Assembly (NCBI RefSeq): GCF_007990775.1
Contig: NZ_BJXB01000010.1
Span: 124,001 to 188,000, forward strand
Direction of reading: 5' to 3'
DNA: 64,000 nucleotides
DNA from: Deinococcus cellulosilyticus NBRC 106333 = KACC 11606
Lineage (GTDB): Bacteria > Deinococcota > Deinococci > Deinococcales > Deinococcaceae
Positions 18,701-25,345 of this stretch are shown here, one piece after another; position 1 is the stretch's first letter, and the number at the start of each line of letters is the position of its first letter. The notes under the pieces are model-generated. The model was not told the origin of the DNA and did not search any database. It was given only the letters and a program-made list of their open reading frames with translations. Position numbers and translations under genes: made by a program.

Positions 18701-19108
18701 GCCGCGCACCTCCCGCTGGAAGCCCAGGTGGAGGCCTTGCAGGGCATGGAGGCTTTCTGCCGCAGCCATCACCTGGACCGTGCAGAAACCGCCTTGCAGG
18801 CCAGACGTGCCATTCTGCACCTGCAACTGGGCCTTGAACCGCTGGAGGTGAACCCCACAGAAGCCCACCTTTACTTCTTCGGGATGGAGGACCGCTGGTT
18901 GCTGCAGGCCCATCAGGCGGCCCTGTTGCCACCCGTGGAGGCCCGTCAGGCGCTTGAAGCACTGCGTGCCAGGGTCCAGCAGGTGGTTTCAGAGCATGTG
19001 CCTGTGGAACATCAGGCCACGTACCTGAGGGCAAACCCTCAGATGGTGGCGTTGCAGGCCGTGCTGGGCCCCCTCACGGAAGACATGGACAGCCGAAGCC
19101 CATCCTGA
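15746..19108 (+). CDS. BTAD-domain transcriptional regulator with AAA ATPase and TPR-like tail
   Basis: 1120 aa. The N-terminus is an OmpR-like winged helix (WHLQTLGTVNLCSG; RLAGMLWPDSGEVTARANM) plus the BTAD helical domain (to ~245), as in SARP/AfsR-type activators. An ATPase module follows with Walker A GETGMGKTR (~285) and Walker B LPLVVLDDVHHVDP. The remaining ~550 residues are helical, TPR-like repeats. Such proteins act as signal-gated activators; targets here are unknown. Start choice is uncertain: ATGs exist at 15719, 15737 and 15746; the last gives the usual short lead into the winged helix and sits 7 bases after a -10-like box. It converges on the monooxygenase gene at 19113. Confidence 0.85.
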   Translation: MPQPTAATSCWHLQTLGTVNLCSGHHQRPLDRRTALLLAYLALEGKAHKHRLAGMLWPDSGEVTARANMRQLLRRLRVGLGASVVDGTVHLHLTDAVQVDVCLLQDAVASKNHQKVLAFEGELLEGIEVDDLPEIQEWLVSAREQVFEQRRQAALAESLRLEQEKDWQGALTCALMLLQLDRLSEEAHRLVMRLQYLLGDRGAALAAFERCRQVLQEALGTDPTPQTCALARDIQQGALPGPAGPGPAALPLSVLRPPVLVGREQHLQRLQKGKATGLLPLLTGETGMGKTRLALDFAHQQGAAVHVAFRSTDQGIPYAGLSRLLKMLLQASQRAQWPGWVRQEVARIVPHLHPEVPAPITSDLERLRFFEALVEGITLSAKDLPLVVLDDVHHVDPASLEFLQYLFSKVLPEQAVFLVTCTSHSADLPRVWQDLVQAGLAFQVHLEALRPHEMQEMLDHMGEAFAEKDIQLRLMDYSAGNPMLLVEAARYLLESDGSLLPEGPIGGQVRQVLQKRLENLPLEVLRVARAAAVLGNDFTLQRVAEVLGNPPETLQVPWEALHEKQLLQQDRFTHSELPEVVLGSTPPAVLNLLHRRAAQILVQEQAPAAEIGRHWLAAGHPLEAAAEFSRAGEHATLQYRARESAHFHAQAAELHEALGDRVREFESLARQADALGVLADLEAHEGVLHRLEALASTPDEKATYHLHLAQHHFARENIHLLAQIAREGIHWVRQTTNHVLELRFQEVLFFEAYYRRDSHAALQAVRQAAELAEKHGEVSWQARAIEGEALIVGNHDLQASIGLLLKAEQLYREAGDRTGIAAAASKRGTDLVKSGEVHQALQAFEEAHQNLQDIQGHDDARANSIYGMSVCLALLGRYRESLGWLKGVREGQYRHLPMQQMIMQVRLAGMLLTFGAPDEALVEVSEILKEGKELGYNQADLLLVAARIHRHLGRTADARRIWEDAHQSNEEHPDHFTTIRLRLEEAAHLPLEAQVEALQGMEAFCRSHHLDRAETALQARRAILHLQLGLEPLEVNPTEAHLYFFGMEDRWLLQAHQAALLPPVEARQALEALRARVQQVVSEHVPVEHQATYLRANPQMVALQAVLGPLTEDMDSRSPS

Positions 19109-19112
19109 TCTT

Positions 19113-19457
19113 TCAGCGGTGGTGCTGCTGGCTGTCCCCGGGGGCCTCCTCCCGTTCGGTCATGGAGTAATCCCGCACCACAGAGGCAATGCGCAGGCGG
19201 TAGTGCTCGAAGACCTCCTGCCTCCCCTCCTGCTGGGCGAGGCGGTGCAGTTCCAGGTTGCGCCATGTCTTGATGGCCTCCTCACTTTCCCAGAAGGACA
19301 ATGACAGCAGTTTCCCGGGGTTTTTCAGGCTGCTGAAGCGCTCAATGCTGATGAAACCCTCGATCTCCTGCAGGTGGGGCAGGAGATCGGCAGCCAGATC
19401 CAGGTAGCGTGCTTCCCGGCCCGGGTGGTTTTTCACTTCGAAAATCACGGCAATCAT
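19113..19457 (-). CDS. Antibiotic-biosynthesis-monooxygenase (ABM) family protein
   Basis: 114 aa, a dimeric ferredoxin-like fold of the ABM/YgiN type: MIAVIFEVKNHPGREARYLDL at the start, then GFISIERFSSLKNPGKLLSLSFW and LHRLAQQEGRQEVFEHYRLRI. Members include cofactor-free monooxygenases and heme-degrading enzymes; this one is unassigned. Its ATG overlaps the stop of the P450 gene by 4 bases (ATGA), so the two are translationally coupled and probably act in one oxidative pathway. A Shine-Dalgarno AAAGGA precedes the start. Confidence 0.85.
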   Translation of the reverse strand: MIAVIFEVKNHPGREARYLDLAADLLPHLQEIEGFISIERFSSLKNPGKLLSLSFWESEEAIKTWRNLELHRLAQQEGRQEVFEHYRLRIASVVRDYSMTEREEAPGDSQQHHR

Positions 19458-20521
19458 TTTGGTTCCTTTGAGTATTGCAGCAGGGGCACCCGGGTGTTGA
19501 TGGAAGGGCGGTATCCCACACAGGAGAAGTGTTCTGGTTGCATTCCTTGTTCCAGCAAGGCCTGCAGGGCTGCTGTGACCAGGGTGATGGCCAAATTTTC
19601 ACCGGGGCAGTGGTGGGGTCCTGCACCAAACGTCAAAAGTGGGGCAGAGGGGTGAACACTTGCGGTTCCCAGCAGCAGCAGCAGGGCAGAGCCAGCAGGG
19701 AGGGTGTGTCCATAAAGGGTGATGTCCCGGGCCGCGAAACGCCGGGTGTTCTGCACCGGGCAGCCGTGCCGGGCAGCCTGCAGCACCACATCCTGCAGGG
19801 TCATCTTTCCTGAACGCAGGTCGGTTTGCAGCTCTGGGTGTTTTTTCAGGGCCAGCAAGGAAAGCCCGAGCAGTCCGGCGGTGGCATCACAGGTCTGCAC
19901 CAGCAGTCCGATCAGGTTGCTTCTCCACACCCGGGGATTTGTGGTGTTTTGCTGTGCCAGTGGACTTCGCTGCAGAATGTCTTCGAGCGTGTGGAGGGCG
20001 TGAATTCCCTCTTTCACATCGTCTGAGCCGGCCAGAGGGGACAGGCTGAACACCAGTGACAGGCACGCTGCAGAGAGCGTAGTGAGCAGGTCTTCTGGAA
20101 CCCTGAGCAGGCTTCGCAGCCCTTCAAGACCCAGGTGAAAGGCCCAGTTCGGGTTTTGCAGGGACAGACCAGAGAGCCTGGATCGGGTGGCTTCCTGCAC
20201 CTCCATTTCGGAAATGCTTTCCAGCAATTCCAGCACAAGAGGACGCAAGGTCTGGTGCATCTCCCCGTCGTTCATGCGGAGCAGGGAACGAAAAAAAGGC
20301 TCCAGCGGGGTGCCCAGCAGAGGGGTGGGCACAGGTTCATGAGGAGGGCGCACACGTAAATCCGGGTGGTTGAGGGCTTCGACAATGGCCTCAGGGTGGG
20401 TCACCACCCACACCTGGAGGGTGGAGTCAAAGTGCACAGGAGGTCCTTTGAGCAGGGCCTCATGGTAAACACGAGGGTCAGGATGGGTGACAGCAGCAAT
20501 GGGGTGGGCAGGAAACGACAT
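19454..20521 (-). CDS. Atypical short cytochrome P450
   Basis: 355 aa, against about 400 for soluble bacterial P450s. The heme-binding loop FGAGPHHCPG is intact (Cys305) and the I-helix carries CDATAGLL. Two core features deviate. The K-helix ExxR is QAAR (residues 248-251), with Gln for Glu. The meander/PERF segment between the sheet and the heme loop is missing: LLLLLGTASVHPSAPLLTFG runs straight into the Cys loop. It may be a non-canonical P450 or have an altered reaction. The start is ATG 20521 behind AAAGGA. It forms an operon with the ABM gene, divergent from an ArsR-like regulator. Confidence 0.85.
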   Translation of the reverse strand: MSFPAHPIAAVTHPDPRVYHEALLKGPPVHFDSTLQVWVVTHPEAIVEALNHPDLRVRPPHEPVPTPLLGTPLEPFFRSLLRMNDGEMHQTLRPLVLELLESISEMEVQEATRSRLSGLSLQNPNWAFHLGLEGLRSLLRVPEDLLTTLSAACLSLVFSLSPLAGSDDVKEGIHALHTLEDILQRSPLAQQNTTNPRVWRSNLIGLLVQTCDATAGLLGLSLLALKKHPELQTDLRSGKMTLQDVVLQAARHGCPVQNTRRFAARDITLYGHTLPAGSALLLLLGTASVHPSAPLLTFGAGPHHCPGENLAITLVTAALQALLEQGMQPEHFSCVGYRPSINTRVPLLQYSKEPK

Positions 20522-20597
20522 GGATGTCCTTTCTGTGGGAAATGAAATTTGGTGGAAGGCTTCTTGCCTGCATCCATTATCCCTGTGCAGGCTGGCC

Positions 20598-20626
20598 TTG
20601 TCATGCAGCATCGGTTTGATTACCAT
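20598..20626 (+). promoter_or_regulatory. Promoter of ArsR-like gene, predicted leaderless
   Basis: TTGTCA (20598-20603), 17-bp spacer, TACCAT (20621-20626), then 6 bases to ATG 20633. Confidence 0.65.
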
Positions 20627-20632
20627 CGAAGC

Positions 20633-21343
20633 ATGACTGCACACCCGGACCTTGCAAGCCTTGCCCGCGTTCTGGGAGAGCCGAGCCGCATGCACATGCT
20701 TTCCCTGCTGATGGAAGGGCGGGCCCTCACCGCCAAGGAACTGGCCCACGGAACGGGCATAGAACCCGCCACTGCCACCAGTCACCTGCGCCAGTTGCTG
20801 GACCTCAACCTGGTGAGTTGCCAGCCGCAGGGCCGCCACAAGTACTTCCGGCTGGCCTCAGCGGAAGTGGCCCGCCTGATGGAAACCCTGATGGTGCTTG
20901 CCCCCCGCACCCAGCAGACAGAAACCGACCTCCCACCCATGCACCAGGCCCGCCTGTGTTACGACCATCTGGCCGGACGGCTGGGCACCTTTGTGACCCG
21001 AAGGTTAAAGGACCTGGAGGTGATCACGCCTGACTACCAGATCACCCCACAGGGGGAGGTCTGGTTCCTTGACCTGGGAATTCAGCTGCAACCCCTCAAA
21101 AAATCCCGCCGCAAGCTGGCCTACCCCTGCCTGGACTGGAGTGAACGCCAGGACCACCTCGCCGGGAGCCTCGGGGCAGCCCTCGTGGGCCATTTCACCG
21201 GTCAGGGGTGGCTCATTCAGACCAAACACACCCGCCTGCTCACCCTCACGGAGCAGGGCAATGAACAGTTGCAGGTGCTTTTTGGAGCATTGCCGGCAGG
21301 TGTTGTGTTCCAGCGCACAGGTTCAGCAGAAGCCAGCCATTAA
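20633..21343 (+). CDS. ArsR-type winged-helix regulator
   Basis: 236 aa. Residues 1-85 form an ArsR winged helix (LARVLGEPSRMHMLSLLMEG; ELAHGTGIEPATATSHLRQLLDLNLV). The C-terminal ~130 residues are an added domain of the kind found in longer ArsR relatives (ARLCYDHLAGRLGTFVTRRL; CLDWSERQDHLAGSLGAALVGHF). No cysteine metal site typical of ArsR/SmtB is seen, so the signal is probably organic. Divergent from the P450-ABM pair, which it likely controls. The start is ATG 20633, six bases after a -10 box; it lacks a Shine-Dalgarno. Confidence 0.85.
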   Translation: MTAHPDLASLARVLGEPSRMHMLSLLMEGRALTAKELAHGTGIEPATATSHLRQLLDLNLVSCQPQGRHKYFRLASAEVARLMETLMVLAPRTQQTETDLPPMHQARLCYDHLAGRLGTFVTRRLKDLEVITPDYQITPQGEVWFLDLGIQLQPLKKSRRKLAYPCLDWSERQDHLAGSLGAALVGHFTGQGWLIQTKHTRLLTLTEQGNEQLQVLFGALPAGVVFQRTGSAEASH

Positions 21344-21403
21344 TGTGATGAGATCTGGCCGTGCAGCCGCAAAGGCCACAACACCATTCCAGTCGAGGAC
21401 CCC

Positions 21404-22675
21404 ATGCACACTTTGACCCGTGGTCAGAAAAGCCCCCTTGTTGCCTTCATGTCCGCTGTGGATTTCACAGTGGCCCTGTCTTTTCAGAACCCACAGCATC
21501 TCACGCTGGATGCCAGTGTTTTCGGGGTGGATGGGGCAGACCAGCTTTCCGATGACCGGTATTTTTGTTTTTTCAATCAGCCAGAGTCACCCCACGGGGC
21601 ACTGAAACTGCTGCCTCCGGAAACAGGTGAACTGCAGCGTTTTCAGGTGAAACTGCCTCTTTTGCCACACACCATCCGCAAACTGGTCTTCACGGTGAGC
21701 ATTGATGGAGCAGGCACCATGCGGGACCTGCCAGATGGGCAAATCACCGTGTATGCAGAAGGAAAGCCTGTGCTGGGCTTTCAGGTGCAGGGCACGGAAT
21801 TCGAGCAGGAAAAAGCATTGATTTTTCTGGAGGTCTACTTCAAAGACCAGTGGCGGGTTGCTGCGGTGGGACAGGGGTATTCGGGTGGGCTCAGCAGCCT
21901 GCTGAAGCATTACGGTGGGGAAGAGGAAGCCTCTCCTCCTCCGCCTCCTGTGGTGAACCGTGGGGTGGACCTCGAAAAGAAAGTGGCAGCACATCCCACT
22001 GGACAGCGGCTGGTCAGTCTGGTGAAAACCGTGAATGTCACCCTGGAGAAAAAAGGGGTGGCCGAAGAAAAAGCCCAGGTGGTGCTGGTGATGGACGCCA
22101 CAGGCAGCATGAAAAACAGTTACAGAAGCGGTGCCGTGCAGAAAGTGGTGGACCGCATCGGGGTGCTTGCCATGCGCCTCGACGATGACGGCAAGCTGGA
22201 AACCTGGTTTTACGCGAAAGACTTCCACCACACCCCGGATGTGACCCTGGACAACATCGATGGTTATGTGGCCCGCACGGTGCTGGACCAAAGCGGTGGT
22301 TTCCTGATGGGTCTGGGCCGGGCCAACAATGAACCTCCGGTGCTGCGTGCGCTGGTGGAGCGGCACAGAAACAGCCGTGTCCCGGTGCTGGTGCTGTTCA
22401 TTTCTGATGGTGGGGTGAGCCAGACCGCTGAGATCAAACAGGTGATCACCGAAGCGGCAGCATGCCCGATTTTCTTTCAATTCATGGGTCTGGCCGGGCG
22501 CAATTACGGGGTGCTGGAGAAACTCGACACCCTGGAGGGACGTGTGGTGGACAACGCCAGCTTTTTTGCCATCGATGACCTTACAGACCTCTCGGATGAA
22601 GACCTCTACAGCCGCCTCCTGCAGGAGTTTCCGCTGTGGCTCAGGGCAGTCCGGCAAAAGGGCATCCTGAGGTGA
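21404..22675 (+). CDS. TerD-domain / von Willebrand A protein
   Basis: 423 aa. The N-terminal ~180 residues are a TerD domain (LTLDASVFGVDGADQLSDDRYFCFFNQ) that in family members binds calcium. The C-terminal ~220 residues are a vWA domain with MIDAS motif DATGSMKNSY and a later GGFLMGLGRANNEPPV. This matches TerF-type proteins of tellurium/stress (Ter) loci, which are thought to form membrane-associated complexes. No other ter genes are seen nearby, so it acts alone or with distant partners. The start is ATG 21404 behind GAGGA. Confidence 0.85.
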   Translation: MHTLTRGQKSPLVAFMSAVDFTVALSFQNPQHLTLDASVFGVDGADQLSDDRYFCFFNQPESPHGALKLLPPETGELQRFQVKLPLLPHTIRKLVFTVSIDGAGTMRDLPDGQITVYAEGKPVLGFQVQGTEFEQEKALIFLEVYFKDQWRVAAVGQGYSGGLSSLLKHYGGEEEASPPPPPVVNRGVDLEKKVAAHPTGQRLVSLVKTVNVTLEKKGVAEEKAQVVLVMDATGSMKNSYRSGAVQKVVDRIGVLAMRLDDDGKLETWFYAKDFHHTPDVTLDNIDGYVARTVLDQSGGFLMGLGRANNEPPVLRALVERHRNSRVPVLVLFISDGGVSQTAEIKQVITEAAACPIFFQFMGLAGRNYGVLEKLDTLEGRVVDNASFFAIDDLTDLSDEDLYSRLLQEFPLWLRAVRQKGILR

Positions 22676-22679
22676 ACGA

Positions 22680-22704
22680 AAAAAGCAGGCCCCGGGAGGC
22701 CTGC
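22680..22704 (-). terminator. Terminator for leftward zinc-ribbon gene
   Basis: GCAGGCC (22685-22691) pairs with GGCCTGC (22698-22704); read on the minus strand the hairpin is followed by six T residues. Confidence 0.7.
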
Positions 22705-22720
22705 CCGTTCTTGCAGGGGG

Positions 22721-23158
22721 TCAGGATTGCAGCAATTGTTCCTGCCTGCGGGTGAATTCTGCCGGGGTGATGCGTTTTTTCTGCAGGTCCTCAAAAAGCA
22801 GGTCGAGTTCAGAGAGGAGCTGTTCCACCCTGTTCTCCTCTGGCACCAGGGACACCAGACTTGCCAGGGCTTCTGTGGGGTCCACTTCGGTTTCGGTGTA
22901 CTGCAGGTAGGTTTTGCAGTTCGGGCAACTGCGGCTGAGTTTCAGTTCCTGTGCGGCCACCGAGTCCCCGAGGGCCACATCGGTGAGGGTGGCTTTCACC
23001 CGCCGCTGGACCAGCTGGCTGAGGTCGAGGTTCAGCAGGTCCAGGCCTTTCTTTCTGGGGTGCCCGCGCACGGCTTCGCGGGTGAGCAGGGCCTCCATGT
23101 CCCGGCTGACCAGCCAGGTGTGTTCACAGGTGCTGCAGGTGCGTTTGAGCTGTGGCAT
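22721..23158 (-). CDS. Zinc-ribbon protein with SHOCT-like C-terminus
   Basis: 145 aa. Two CxxC pairs (CSTCEHTW near the start; CPNCKTYL around residue 80) can form one zinc ribbon. The last ~30 residues (LDLLFEDLQKKRITPAEFTRRQEQLL) have the short two-helix SHOCT pattern often found at protein termini. Function unknown. It follows the broken membrane-protein gene by 9 bases on the same strand, so the two were probably co-transcribed before the transposon insertion. The start is ATG 23158. Confidence 0.7.
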   Translation of the reverse strand: MPQLKRTCSTCEHTWLVSRDMEALLTREAVRGHPRKKGLDLLNLDLSQLVQRRVKATLTDVALGDSVAAQELKLSRSCPNCKTYLQYTETEVDPTEALASLVSLVPEENRVEQLLSELDLLFEDLQKKRITPAEFTRRQEQLLQS

Positions 23159-23167
23159 GGTCTTTCC

Positions 23168-23570
23168 TCAGGCCCTCGCGCGTTCTTTGAGGCCCAGGAA
23201 CAGGCCTCCCACCACACCCTGCAGGATCTGGCCCAGCAGGCTGCTGATCACCCCGTAGAGGATGTGCCCGATCAGGCTCCAGACCATGGACGCAGAAAAA
23301 GCATTCTGAATCCAGGCAGCAGGGGTTGCGGGGAGTGGGAAGCCGAGCCACAGGGGCACCAGGATCTGGGGTCCGAGCACCCACCAGATGATGCCGTAGA
23401 GGGTTCCGCTTCTGAGGGCCACCCCGAGCGTCTGGGCTGGCCCGTAGATCAGGCCGAAAATCAGGCCGATGATTGCTGCAATCCCCAGGTGAACCAGGTA
23501 CCCGATGAATTCGGAGTCCGAGCCAACCAGTTTTGCCACGAAGGGCAGCACCCCCTGCCACTTCATGTCA
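23168..23570 (-). pseudogene. Membrane protein, C-terminal part, cut off by IS insertion
   Basis: This part encodes DMKWQGVLPFVAKLVGSDS and about 110 further residues with four hydrophobic segments (YLVHLGIAAIIGLIFGLIYG; GTLYGIIWWVLGP; LIGHILYGVISSLLG). It resembles a small bacterial membrane-protein family of unknown function. The natural N-terminus lies on the far side of the TnpB element (25000-25088). Joining the pieces gives 492 bases, exactly 164 codons in frame. A TTG at 23575, inside the element, could still start a shortened product. Confidence 0.8.
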
Positions 23571-23575
23571 AGCAA

Positions 23576-23613
23576 CCCCTTCCTCCCGTGACTTCAGTCA
23601 CGGGAGGAAGGGG
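23576..23613. repeat. Left-end hairpin of the IS element
   Basis: CCCCTTCCTCCCGTGACT (23576-23593) and its exact complement (23596-23613) with a 2-base loop. Likely the structure recognised by a TnpA transposase. Confidence 0.8.
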
Positions 23614-23669
23614 TGGAAGGCTAAAGCCTGCCCATTTGTCAAAATCTCCACCTTGTTTTTTCACCATGT

Positions 23670-23675
23670 TAGACT
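23670..23675 (+). promoter_or_regulatory. -10 box of tnpB
   Basis: TAGACT ends 6 bases before ATG 23682, again the leaderless arrangement. The -35 is poor. Confidence 0.5.
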
Positions 23676-23681
23676 CTCTTT

Positions 23682-24992
23682 ATGAGGATCACCATCAGCG
23701 CCAAGTTGAAACTGAACCACACTGCAGCGCAAAAAGCTGCATTGGACAGGATCACCCTGGCCTACCGTGATGCTCTGAATTACGCCTCCAACAAAGCCTT
23801 TGAACTCGACAAAACTTCTTCTGCACCCAGGCTCCACAAGGCGGTCTATGCTGATTTGCGGGCACAGTTTGGCCTCGGAGCCCAGCTCGCCTGCACTGTA
23901 GAACGTCAGGTCGCAGCAACCTACAAAGGCCAGTGGACCAAATTGAAACAGAACCTCAAAGCCCGAGAACTGGGTCGGACCAAACGCCGTTACAAAGGCC
24001 TAGAGGCTGCCCCCAGATTTGTTGCTCGTACCCTGGAGTACCAGCATGGCCGCGATTACTCCTGGAAAAAAGGTGGCAAAGTCAGTGTTGGCACCCTTGA
24101 GGGACGCATGGTTCTGGAGTACGAAGGGTACCAGAAGCATCTGGATCTGATTCGACAGGGTTGCGAAACCGGAGCGGCCAAGCTTTACTACCAGAAGTCG
24201 AAGAAGCAGTATTACCTGATTGTGGCTTTGAATGTTGAACTTTCTGACCCTCACCCGACGCAACATTCCAACATTGTGGGTGTGGATGTGGGCCAGAGGT
24301 ACCACTTTGTGGCCACCGATAAGGACGGAAAATCCCTGTTCGAGAAAGGAAAGGCGGTTCGTCAGAAGAAGGAGCACTTTGCTCGCATCAAGAAATCCCT
24401 CCAGCGTAAAGGCACCCGTTCTGCAACCCGAAGGTTGGTTGCTCTGAGTGGACGGGAAAGACGGTTGATCGCTGACCGAAATCACACCCTTGCGAAGAGG
24501 CTGATCACCCGTTTCCCTCGCTCGATTTTTGGACTGGAGGACTTGACCAAAATCCGTGAACGCACCGAGAGACGCAGCAACCCCAAAGCCAGTCCGAAGA
24601 CCAAACGGGCCAAGCGTCACCAGAGCCAGTGGTCGTTTGCGGAACTTCAGAGCAAACTGGCGTACAAAGCTCCCCTGTTTGGCTCTCTTGCGGTGCGGGT
24701 GGATGCCCATTACACGTCTCAAGCCTGCCCGAAGTGCGGTCATGTGTCCAGAGGGAACAGGCCGAAGGCTGGGTTGGAGTTTTTGTGTGAGGCATGTGGT
24801 CATCGGGGTCACGCAGATCGGGTGGCGAGTGTGAACATTGCTTTGAGAACGATGCTTGTCCGGCAGGACTGGATGAGTACGGGTGCTTTGTCAATGCGCC
24901 CTGATGTGTCGGATGGTGAAGTCAAAGCTGCTCGCCTGAAAAGGTATGCAGAGTTGCGATGGAATCCAGACGCAAGCCCATCACTAATGTGA
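23682..24992 (+). CDS. tnpB: TnpB RNA-guided nuclease (IS605 OrfB family)
   Basis: 436 aa. RuvC-like catalytic residues are all present: Asp202 (VGVDVGQRYHF), Glu286 (FGLEDLT) and Asp379 (GHADRVASVNIA). The zinc ribbon CPKC...CEAC is at Cys349/352/369/372. Length and layout match ISDra2 TnpB-type nucleases, which use a right-end RNA as guide to cut DNA next to a motif matching the element's left flank. It appears intact. The stop codon lies within the right-end hairpin. The guide would come from the downstream flank, so its target would be the uninterrupted copy of the host gene. Confidence 0.92.
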   Translation: MRITISAKLKLNHTAAQKAALDRITLAYRDALNYASNKAFELDKTSSAPRLHKAVYADLRAQFGLGAQLACTVERQVAATYKGQWTKLKQNLKARELGRTKRRYKGLEAAPRFVARTLEYQHGRDYSWKKGGKVSVGTLEGRMVLEYEGYQKHLDLIRQGCETGAAKLYYQKSKKQYYLIVALNVELSDPHPTQHSNIVGVDVGQRYHFVATDKDGKSLFEKGKAVRQKKEHFARIKKSLQRKGTRSATRRLVALSGRERRLIADRNHTLAKRLITRFPRSIFGLEDLTKIRERTERRSNPKASPKTKRAKRHQSQWSFAELQSKLAYKAPLFGSLAVRVDAHYTSQACPKCGHVSRGNRPKAGLEFLCEACGHRGHADRVASVNIALRTMLVRQDWMSTGALSMRPDVSDGEVKAARLKRYAELRWNPDASPSLM

Positions 24993-24999
24993 TGGGTCA
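24870..24999 (+). ncRNA. Predicted omega (right-end) RNA scaffold region
   Basis: By analogy with other TnpB elements, the guide RNA scaffold overlaps the 3' end of tnpB and ends at the right boundary, with the guide read from the flank beginning TTGACGATGAATCCG at 25000. The 5' limit is a guess; only the terminal hairpin is visible. Confidence 0.4.
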
Positions 25000-25088
25000 T
25001 TGACGATGAATCCGAAGGCCACACCTCCGGCCAGTCCTCCGAGTGTGCCTGATGTGATTTTTGCCAGAACCGCGTTTGGTGTGTGCAT
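25000..25088 (-). pseudogene. Membrane protein, N-terminal fragment separated by IS
   Basis: Reads MHTPNAVLAKITSGTLGG then LAGGVAFGFIVND, a glycine-rich first TM helix that continues in frame into DMKWQGVLPF at 23570 once the TnpB element is removed. The start is ATG 25088. Confidence 0.8.
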
Positions 25089-25345
25089 GATGGTTTGATG
25101 TTAAAGCAATGAGTGTGACGAAATTGCAAAGAAATGCACGATTCCAGTAAAAATTGCAAATTTATTACAAGATGGCGGCAAGTGGTGCGAGAAGATGCAT
25201 TTGTACCCAGCACACCATGGTGCATCAAAGCCCATCCTCTTGCAGGACCGGATTGCAGCATACTGGGCAAAACCCGGAAAGATCCTGCATCGCATGACCA
25301 TTCTTTCTGAAAACCCCTTTTGTCTTGCGGACACCGGGGTCAGCC

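Larger units (their letters stand above)
23571..24999 (+). mobile_element. IS200/IS605-family element carrying only tnpB
   Basis: About 1.43 kb. The left end has an 18-bp perfect hairpin (23576-23613) and the right end a subterminal hairpin CCCATCAC/GTGATGGG near 24978-24996. No tnpA is present, so it depends on a transposase in trans. The boundaries are inferred by removing the element: TGTCA before the left end and GGTCA at the right end let the flanks rejoin and restore an open membrane-protein gene. There is no target duplication, as expected for this family. Confidence 0.85.
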
